From positions 1-8,097 of the forward strand of contig DLVV01000351.1 in the NCBI GenBank assembly GCA_003445035.1: 8,097 nt of DNA, in the 5' to 3' direction. Shown here piece after piece: positions 1-5,052 of the stretch. A program made the position numbers and the translations under genes. The notes under the pieces are model-generated. The model had not been told where the DNA came from, made no database searches, and saw nothing but the letters and a program-made list of their open reading frames with translations. Source of the stretch: Planctomycetaceae bacterium. GTDB taxonomy: Bacteria; Planctomycetota; Planctomycetia; Planctomycetales; Planctomycetaceae. Within the stretch, counting starts at the first letter, position 1, and each line of letters starts with the position of its first letter.

Positions 1-1256
1 TTCGGGTTGATTCCCAGGCTGTGGAAGATCGTCGCCGAGAGATCGGCGGGGCGGTACGGCTTGGTCGCCGGCCGCTCGGCCCGCTCGTTCGAGGCCCCCA
101 CGATCGTTCCGCCCTTGATGCCACCGCCGGCCATGGCGATCGCCGAGCTGGGACCCCAGTGGTCACGGCCGACGAGGTTGTTGATGCGGGGTGTCCGGCC
201 GAATTCGCCCGTCACCAGCACCATGGTTTTCTCGAGCATACCGCGATCATAGAGGTCTTCGAGCAGAGTGGCCATGCCACCGTCGAGCAGGTGCAGCAGG
301 TCGTTCTTGAGCACGTGGAAGTTGTTGTAGTGGGTGTCCCAGTTGGCGTGGTTGATCAGCACGCAGCGGACACCCGCTTCGACGAGGCGGCGGGCCATCA
401 GGCAACTCTGACCCAGCGTGTTGCGGCCGTACCTGTCCCGGAGCTTGTCCGACTCGCTGTGGATGTCGAAGGCCGTCTTGGTCTCCTTGGACGTCATCAA
501 TTCGAAGGCCTGCTGCTTGAACGAATTGACGGTGCGGGCCTGGGCGTTGAACTTCACCTCGCCCCGTTTCTGGAACCGGTCGACGGTGGCCAACAGGCTG
601 CGACGCGAACCGAAACGCTTGGCATCGATGGCCAACGGCGGCGCCAGGTCGGGGACGGCGAAGTTGGGCAACGCCGGATCCGACTCGACGACGAACGGAG
701 CGGCTGTCGATCCGAGATAACTCGAGCCACCACTGTTGTGCATCGTGGGAACGCAGACATAGGGCGGAACCGGGCCGCGGGCACCAAGTTCATGAGCGAT
801 CACCGAGCCATGAGACGGTTTCTGGTTGTTGGGCTTCAGGCCCGCGTTGAACCCCGCCGAGGGGTGGTAGCCGGTCAACATGAAATGGTCGGCCACTGCG
901 TGTCCCGAACTGCGGTGACCGAAGGACCGCACCACGGCAAACTTGTCCATCTGGCCGGCCAGCTTTGGCAGGTGTTCGCCCATCTGCACGCCGGGGACAC
1001 TGGTGGCGATCGGGTTGAACGGACCGCGGAATTCCTTGGGGGCGTTCGGCTTCAGATCCCACGTGTCGATCGTGCTCAGGCCACCGGCCAGGAACAGGAT
1101 GATCAGCGAGTTGTCGTTGCCCGGGGTGGCCTCCTTGGCCTGTCCCTCGAGGATCGATGAGAGCGAATAGGTGGTGCCGAAGAGGCTGGCTCCACCGATC
1201 GAGAGCATGTCACGTCGGGTGAATCCATCACAGAACGTCTTTTTCTTTTGGCTCAT
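1..1256 (-). CDS. DUF1501 family exported protein (3' end cut by window edge)
   Basis: This frame has 418 codons and is open to the left edge, so the last part of the protein is missing (family members usually run a few dozen residues further). The start is ATG at 1256, preceded by GAGGAG at 1262-1267 with a 5-nt spacer. Residues 13-18 (TRRDML) followed by a hydrophobic stretch form a twin-arginine signal, so export folded through Tat is likely. Family motifs are clear: FLAGGLSTIDTWDLKP (55-70), NWDTHYNN (305-312), GEFGRTPRIN (350-359) and GRDHW (363-367). The Asp, His and Glu residues in these motifs resemble the metal ligands of the alkaline phosphatase/sulfatase superfamily, to which DUF1501 is related. 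The true substrate is unknown. The gene lies 82 bp downstream of the DUF1549/DUF1553 gene on the same strand, the usual planctomycete pairing, so an operon is likely. Family assignment is secure; function is not. Confidence 0.95.
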   Translation of the reverse strand, partial: MSQKKKTFCDGFTRRDMLSIGGASLFGTTYSLSSILEGQAKEATPGNDNSLIILFLAGGLSTIDTWDLKPNAPKEFRGPFNPIATSVPGVQMGEHLPKLAGQMDKFAVVRSFGHRSSGHAVADHFMLTGYHPSAGFNAGLKPNNQKPSHGSVIAHELGARGPVPPYVCVPTMHNSGGSSYLGSTAAPFVVESDPALPNFAVPDLAPPLAIDAKRFGSRRSLLATVDRFQKRGEVKFNAQARTVNSFKQQAFELMTSKETKTAFDIHSESDKLRDRYGRNTLGQSCLMARRLVEAGVRCVLINHANWDTHYNNFHVLKNDLLHLLDGGMATLLEDLYDRGMLEKTMVLVTGEFGRTPRINNLVGRDHWGPSSAIAMAGGGIKGGTIVGASNERAERPATKPYRPADLSATIFHSLGINP

Positions 1257-1261
1257 GATCA

Positions 1262-1267
1262 CTCCTC
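1262..1267 (-). promoter_or_regulatory. Ribosome binding site of the DUF1501 gene
   Basis: Read on the minus strand this is GAGGAG, 5 nt before the ATG at 1256. It fixes the start just ahead of the twin-arginine signal. A strong internal Shine-Dalgarno lets this second gene of the operon be translated independently of the first. Confidence 0.8.
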
Positions 1268-1338
1268 GCGGCTGTTTGTAGCCCGGCCATTCTATCCGGC
1301 CGAGACGGTACAGTCGAACCCGGTTGTCTGTGGTACGC

Positions 1339-3777
1339 CTAGTGGTTGAACAGGAATTCGAGCGAATTGAGCATGCTCCAGGCCAAATCCTCGGCCGCCT
1401 GGGCCCTGGTCCGCTTTTCGGCCTGAACTTGCCGGAAATGGGCCAAGGCAGTCTTCCGCTCGGATGTCTCGGGAAACCGGTTGAAAAACGTCAGGTAGAG
1501 TTCTTCGACCACATAATCATCATCGGTCGATTCACGTACCAATTTTGCGACTCGTCCGCCCGCATGGGCAATCTTTCTCTGAATCTGTGGTGAGTTCATC
1601 ACGTGCAGAATCTGGCCGACAGTCGGCTCGCCCGCCCGTTCGCAGGCACAGGCGCTGACCCGGTAGGGTCGACCGAAGAGCTTGAGAAAGTAGTGCGGGA
1701 CCTGGCTGTCCCACAGTTGCACGGCCCGGTACCCGGCCGGTGTGCCCTGGAATTTCTCGGGGACACCGGTCGTGTCGCTGATCGCATCAAGCAGGACCTC
1801 GGCATCGATTCGCTTCATCAGGAACCGCGAGTAGTTCTGTTCGTCTCCCCGGTTGGTCTTGTTCGACTCGGTCGACCGTTGATAGGCGTTCGAGGCGGTG
1901 ACGGTGCGAATCAATGCGTGCAGATCGAACTTGCTTGCCACCAGGTGATCGGCGAGGGCATCGAGCAGTTCCGGATTGGATGGCGGGTTGGTCAACCGGA
2001 CGTCATCGACCGGCTCGACCAGTCCGCGTCCGAGCAGATGGGCCCAGACGCGGTTGGCGATGTTGCGTGCGAAGAAACGGTTCTTCGGGCCGGTCATCCA
2101 CTTGGCCAACACCGTCCGTCGGTCGCCCTGGGGGTGGGCCTCGGGCATGCCGGTTTCCAGGGCGTGGGCGTAGATCAACTGTCCGGTGCGGGGGTGCTTG
2201 GTCTCGGGACTGCCGGTGGCCCGGATCGACTCGCCGGTGGGACCCGCCTTGAACCCGACCTGGGTGAAAAAGGCCTGCATGCCCCAGTAATCCGACTGTC
2301 CCCAGCGATCGTAGGGATGGTGGTGGCACTGGGCACAGTCGATCCTCATTCCCAGGAAGACCTGCGAGATGACAGCGGCACGGTCGCCGGGCTTGCCGAT
2401 CGACTTGTAGAAGATTGCCTGGGGATTCTCACGGACCGGGCCGCTGGCGGTCAGCAGTTGCCGGGTGAACTTGTCGATGGGCGTATTTTCGGCAAACCGT
2501 TCGCGGATCCAGCGGTAATAGTTGTAGGCCGGTTCGTGGCCGAGCTTGAGGCGATCGACCCGCAGCAGGTCCGACCACTTCAACGCCCAGTAGTCGGCGT
2601 ACTCGGTCCGCTTCAACAACCTGTCGACGAGCCTGGCTCGCCGGTCGCCGTTCTTGTCCTCGAGGAACTTCCGCGATTCCTCGGACGTCGGCAGCCGGCC
2701 GATGATGTCGAGGCTGACTCGACGGAGGAAGGTGGCGTCGTCGGTTCCGGCCGAGGGCAGGATGTGGAGTTTCTTGAGTTTCTGGTGGACCAGTGTGTCG
2801 ATGAAGTTGGCTTCGGGCAGCTTGGGGAAACTGGCCAGCCGATTTGCACTGGGGATCATGGCCTGGAAGACCCCGACGGCTCCCATGTAGTTGGCCATCA
2901 CGGCCACCTCGCCGGGTGCCTCTCCCACCGTCACCAGTCCGAACTCGTTGACGTTGCCCAGCCCCTCGTTGTTCGACTGGAACTTGGCGTGCCCGGTCAC
3001 GTCGGCCGTGCGGCCGTCGGAGAACGTCGCCACCACCCGCAACTGGTGTTGGCTCTTCATGTCGACCTGGCGTTCGCTGGGGGTCAACTCGATCGACACC
3101 ACCTTTGGGTCGTTGTCGTCGCCAAACGGCATGCCCCCGGCAATCCAGTCGTGCAACCTGCGGTAGTCTCCCGATCCCCGCCTGATGCGGACACCGCCAC
3201 CGTGGGGGACACCACCGGAGGCCTTGGTCAGCAGCAGGCTGCTGGCCGGCAGGGTCGGAACCACACGTCGTCCGCGACCCTCGCGGGTCAATGCCACGTA
3301 GTCGGCCTTCGGGTCAAACCCGAAGACCGACAGCTTGAATCCGTTCTGGCCTTCAGCCTTGCCGTGGCAGCCCGACGCGTTGCACGCGAAGCGGCTCATC
3401 AGCGGCACGATGTCGCGTTCGAAGTTGTAGCTTCGCGGAGCCTTGGCGCCACGGACCTGCACGGCGACCCGTTTCACCTGGTTGCCGATCTTCACCTCGA
3501 CCGATCCCTGTCCGTCGGACACCCCGTGGATCACTCCGGTTGGCGAGACTTCCACGATCCCGGGAGACATCGAGCGGTAAGCGGCTCGACGAGTCAGGTC
3601 CGATTGCGTGCCGTTTTTCGATCGCGAGGTCACCAGGAGCCGGTGCACCGTGTCGGGCCCGTCGAGCAGTACGCGGGCGGGGCTGATTCCGATGGCCCCG
3701 GTTTCCTCGCCCAGGCCGGGACACGACAGCCCGGCAACCAGCAGCAGCGAAACGGCGATTGGGGAAAAGTGAGGCAT
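1339..3777 (-). CDS. Exported multidomain protein: Ig-like, cytochrome-like, DUF1549 and DUF1553 domains
   Basis: This is an 812-residue planctomycete-type surface or periplasmic protein. Residues 1 to about 23 are a Sec signal peptide. An Ig-like (Big2) domain lies near 28-110. A cytochrome-like module follows near 117-215, with CNASGCH at 132-138, a CX4CH spacing. A second Ig-like domain spans about 226-308. DUF1549 spans about 324-500 and carries a canonical CAQCH at 481-485 within CAQCHHHPYDRW. DUF1553 spans about 553-800 and includes NRVWAHLLGRGL (575-586) and NPPSNPELLDALA. The two cysteine/histidine motifs suggest covalent heme and a redox role, but the reaction is not known for the family. 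The ATG at 3777 is chosen because the signal peptide begins there; no Shine-Dalgarno precedes it. The stop is TAG at 1341-1339. It is the first gene of a likely two-gene operon with the DUF1501 gene. Confidence 0.95.
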   Translation of the reverse strand: MPHFSPIAVSLLLVAGLSCPGLGEETGAIGISPARVLLDGPDTVHRLLVTSRSKNGTQSDLTRRAAYRSMSPGIVEVSPTGVIHGVSDGQGSVEVKIGNQVKRVAVQVRGAKAPRSYNFERDIVPLMSRFACNASGCHGKAEGQNGFKLSVFGFDPKADYVALTREGRGRRVVPTLPASSLLLTKASGGVPHGGGVRIRRGSGDYRRLHDWIAGGMPFGDDNDPKVVSIELTPSERQVDMKSQHQLRVVATFSDGRTADVTGHAKFQSNNEGLGNVNEFGLVTVGEAPGEVAVMANYMGAVGVFQAMIPSANRLASFPKLPEANFIDTLVHQKLKKLHILPSAGTDDATFLRRVSLDIIGRLPTSEESRKFLEDKNGDRRARLVDRLLKRTEYADYWALKWSDLLRVDRLKLGHEPAYNYYRWIRERFAENTPIDKFTRQLLTASGPVRENPQAIFYKSIGKPGDRAAVISQVFLGMRIDCAQCHHHPYDRWGQSDYWGMQAFFTQVGFKAGPTGESIRATGSPETKHPRTGQLIYAHALETGMPEAHPQGDRRTVLAKWMTGPKNRFFARNIANRVWAHLLGRGLVEPVDDVRLTNPPSNPELLDALADHLVASKFDLHALIRTVTASNAYQRSTESNKTNRGDEQNYSRFLMKRIDAEVLLDAISDTTGVPEKFQGTPAGYRAVQLWDSQVPHYFLKLFGRPYRVSACACERAGEPTVGQILHVMNSPQIQRKIAHAGGRVAKLVRESTDDDYVVEELYLTFFNRFPETSERKTALAHFRQVQAEKRTRAQAAEDLAWSMLNSLEFLFNH

Positions 3778-3837
3778 TGCGATGGTCGTGGATTCGGATC
3801 GAGCCCTGTCGTACGCTGTACGGCTGGCGTCACCATG

Positions 3838-3853
3838 GGACCGTGAACGGTCC
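3838..3853. repeat. Perfect 7-bp inverted repeat, operator- or hairpin-like
   Basis: GGACCGT and ACGGTCC are perfect inverted copies separated by only GA. The 16-bp element sits 61 bp upstream of the DUF1549/DUF1553 start and about 18 bp downstream of the transcription start predicted from the candidate promoter. A 2-nt loop is too tight for a good RNA hairpin, so a DNA site bound by a dimeric regulator is the likelier reading. The binding protein is unknown, and chance is not excluded. Confidence 0.35.
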
Positions 3854-3877
3854 AGGTGAACGCATCAGCGACCACCG

Positions 3878-3907
3878 ATTCTATCCTCCGCCGTAGAGCT
3901 GCAACAA
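3878..3907 (-). promoter_or_regulatory. Possible sigma-70-type promoter for the DUF1549/DUF1553-DUF1501 operon
   Basis: On the minus strand a TAGAAT -10 element (3883 to 3878, one mismatch to TATAAT) lies 18 nt after TTGTTG (3907 to 3902, matching only the TTG of the -35 consensus). Transcription would begin near 3871 and give a leader of roughly 95 nt before the ATG at 3777. The -10 match is good and the -35 poor; planctomycete promoter consensus is not well fixed, so this is a candidate only. Confidence 0.3.
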
Positions 3908-3959
3908 CCCACGTTGAAGACCGTCCCCGGCAGGTTTCGGGGCTGGGCTGCCCACGATG

Positions 3960-3986
3960 ACCAGCGACCATTCTAACTTCGCTGGT
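3960..3986. repeat. 8-bp inverted repeat with 11-nt loop in the gene-poor region
   Basis: ACCAGCGA (3960-3967) and TCGCTGGT (3979-3986) are perfect inverted copies around an 11-nt A/T-richer loop. It lies between csrA and the downstream minus-strand operon and could be a factor-independent terminator or processing hairpin for csrA transcripts. No uridine tract follows on the minus strand and only a short TTTA continues on the plus strand, so terminator activity would be weak. Confidence 0.35.
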
Positions 3987-4379
3987 TTAGCGGAACCGAT
4001 GGCAACGGACCGGAAGCGGGCCCAGCACGACGTTGACGCCGGTTCCGGGCGTGGGCGAGGCGTTTTCGGACCTTGAGAACGAGGGGGTCCGTGAGAGCCT
4101 GGGCGGCCTTCCGGGCCAGCCGGGCGGCGGGGCCGGCCAGGAAACGATGACGGCGACGGTGAGCGATGACCCGGAGATCCGTGAGCGTTACAGCTGGCCG
4201 AGCGGAGCCTGATGCTGCCGGGGCAGATCCAGCTGGCCTTTCCGGATACCGAGAGTCCGCCAGTTGCTGGACAATTGGCGAGCGCTCCGTTGCGCGAACG
4301 CGAGAATTTCCGCGCGTTTCGCCGCAGCGTCGCGCAGCCAACGAGGATCTGGTTTCCCTCGAAGACTGCTCCCGGACAG

Positions 4380-4604
4380 CTACTCCTGCACCACGGTCTC
4401 TTCGGGTGGTGCCGGGGCCGCTTCCGCATTCTCCTGATCATTTTCGCGTTGGATCGCGTCAAAGACTTCCTGGCGATGGACAGGGATCTCCTTGGGAGCG
4501 TCGATTCCCAGTCGCACCTTGTCGCCACGGATGTCAACGATCGTGATCTTGATGTTGTCCGCGATAATGATGCTCTCGTCGCGCTGTCTCGACAGAACAA
4601 GCAT
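4380..4604 (-). CDS. csrA: Carbon storage regulator CsrA, RNA-binding translational regulator
   Basis: This is a 74-residue CsrA/RsmA protein, a small dimeric RNA-binding protein that binds GGA motifs in mRNA leaders, usually to block ribosome access, and controls carbon storage, motility and surface attachment. It begins [16 protein letters not shown], has the conserved core up to [20 protein letters not shown], and keeps the RNA-contacting residues at the usual positions: L4, R6, I40, V42 and R44. After residue 52 or so it carries an acidic, Pro/Ala-rich tail of about 20 residues that lengthens it relative to the 61-residue E. coli protein. The start at 4604 is fixed by homology and by AAGGAG at 4612-4617; a longer in-frame reading from 4766 is rejected. 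It is divergent from cstA. Its leader holds a hairpin and clustered GGA triplets that suggest autoregulation. Confidence 0.97.
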   Translation of the reverse strand: MLVLSRQRDESIIIADNIKITIVDIRGDKVRLGIDAPKEIPVHRQEVFDAIQRENDQENAEAAPAPPEETVVQE

Positions 4605-4611
4605 CGGTGAA

Positions 4612-4617
4612 CTCCTT
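4612..4617 (-). promoter_or_regulatory. Ribosome binding site that fixes the csrA start
   Basis: On the minus strand this is AAGGAG with a 7-nt spacer to the ATG at 4604. It decides between this start and an upstream in-frame start at 4766. The AAGGA core also matches the A-N-GGA core bound by CsrA, so the site could serve both the ribosome and autorepression. Confidence 0.88.
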
Positions 4618-4629
4618 CTCCCTTGCGGC

Positions 4630-4671
4630 CGTCTCCGGTTCCGGGGTCCGCGTGGCGAACCCGGGGAGACG
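4630..4671 (-). promoter_or_regulatory. Hairpin in the csrA leader with a GGA in its loop
   Basis: Read 5' to 3' on the minus strand, CGTCTCC (4671-4665) pairs with GGAGACG (4636-4630), and inside it GGTTC (4661-4657) pairs with GAACC (4641-4637). A 3-nt bulge (4664-4662) interrupts one side, giving 12 base pairs in all. The 15-nt loop (4656-4642) contains GCGGAC, so a GGA is presented in a loop, the favoured CsrA target. The hairpin lies 26-67 nt before the csrA ATG. The pairing is read directly; regulatory use is inferred from known csrA autoregulation in other bacteria. No transcription start could be assigned, so its presence in the mRNA is assumed. Confidence 0.5.
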
Positions 4672-4889
4672 CATGGAGAGTTTTCTCGTTTTATTGGTTG
4701 GATTGCCGTTTGGCAGTTGTCAGGTTCGTTACCGGGCGCCGACAGTCGACACCGTACAACGCTCATCGTCCCGATCCGGTCTCATGCCGAGTCCCGATCG
4801 ATCAAAACCTGTTGGCGCGTCAGAGGCTCCGCCCGGCTGTGTCGCCTGTGACGGCGGTGCGGGTTGTTCACCGGGGTGGGCCCGACTTG

Positions 4890-4918
4890 TTGCCAGAGCT
4901 ACCCGGGCTGGCTAACTT
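4890..4918 (+). promoter_or_regulatory. Weak sigma-70-like promoter candidate for cstA
   Basis: TTGCCA (4890-4895, one mismatch to TTGACA) is followed after 17 nt by TAACTT (4913-4918), which keeps only the first, second and last positions of the -10 consensus. Transcription would begin near 4925 and leave a leader of about 128 nt, which would include both small hairpins and all four GGA triplets upstream of cstA. The spacing is ideal but the -10 is poor. Confidence 0.22.
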
Positions 4919-5052
4919 GAGTGGATCGGCGACGGGTGAAGGGAATCTTTGAGATTCGTTGAGTCCCCGTCGGCCTGGGAGGACTGAAAGGGACCTGCTG
5001 TCGATCGTTATCGATCACCACGCCCGATCCGAACTGTTCCGGACCCGTCACG

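Larger units (their letters stand above)
3778..4379. other. Gene-poor stretch between csrA and the DUF1549/DUF1553 operon
   Basis: I can support no gene in these 602 bases. Two minus-strand frames look mildly coding. The csrA frame stays open for 63 codons after the csrA TAG (4379 to a TAA at 4190-4188), and its peptide contains an amphipathic stretch, LRDAAAKRAEILAFAQ, but there is no ATG, GTG or TTG near its beginning. A second frame (TTG at 4341 to TAG at 3973) would encode 122 residues that are very basic in the second half; about 80 percent of 50 codons there (from the ACG at 4189) end in G or C. It has no convincing Shine-Dalgarno and no family I recognise. The two frames overlap, so at most one is real, or both are remnants of one frameshifted gene. 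The region also contains the candidate promoter and the two inverted repeats listed separately. Confidence 0.5.
4605..5052. other. Divergent csrA-cstA intergenic region
   Basis: These 448 bp separate two divergent start codons and hold no gene I can support; every frame across them lacks recognisable protein features. The csrA side carries the leader hairpin and five GGA triplets. The cstA side has two small inverted repeats: GAATCT/AGATTC with a 3-nt loop (4943-4957) and GATCG/CGATC with a 4-nt loop (5003-5016). A weak promoter-like pair sits at 4890-4918. GGA triplets near cstA lie at 4978-4980, 4981-4983, 4991-4993 and 5041-5043. No tRNA was found. Confidence 0.6.

Noticed and set aside
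21..1160. 379-codon open frame on the plus strand
   Set aside because: Antisense to the DUF1501 gene, which has a signal sequence, a ribosome binding site and all family motifs on the other strand.
1282..1302. CGGCC/GGCCG pair between the two left-hand genes
   Set aside because: A 5-bp stem with a 9-nt loop and no T tract, in GC-rich DNA; not enough to call a terminator.
3810..3822. CGTAC/GTACG inverted repeat with a 3-nt loop
   Set aside because: Only 5 bp, with no extension and no context; easily explained by chance.
1603..3846. 747-codon open frame on the plus strand
   Set aside because: It lies antisense to the DUF1549/DUF1553 gene, whose family motifs are unambiguous. High third-position GC keeps the opposite strand open; the translation has no recognisable domains.
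3881..4600. 239-codon minus-strand frame overlapping csrA
   Set aside because: It covers csrA out of frame, and its Pro/Arg/Ser-rich translation looks like a GC-rich shadow.
4637..4661. GGTTC...GAACC resembling the T arm of a tRNA
   Set aside because: The loop is 15 nt and not 7, and no acceptor, D or anticodon arm can be built around it. It fits the csrA leader hairpin better.
4681..4740. Search for a csrA promoter on the minus strand
   Set aside because: CTGACA at 4726-4721 resembles a -35, but no -10-like hexamer lies 15-19 nt beyond it; AATAAA is 22 nt away. No csrA promoter is called.
4380..4766. Longer 128-residue version of CsrA starting at 4766
   Set aside because: CsrA proteins begin at the internal Met at 4604, which has AAGGAG 7 nt upstream. 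The extra 54 residues are translated leader, including the hairpin.
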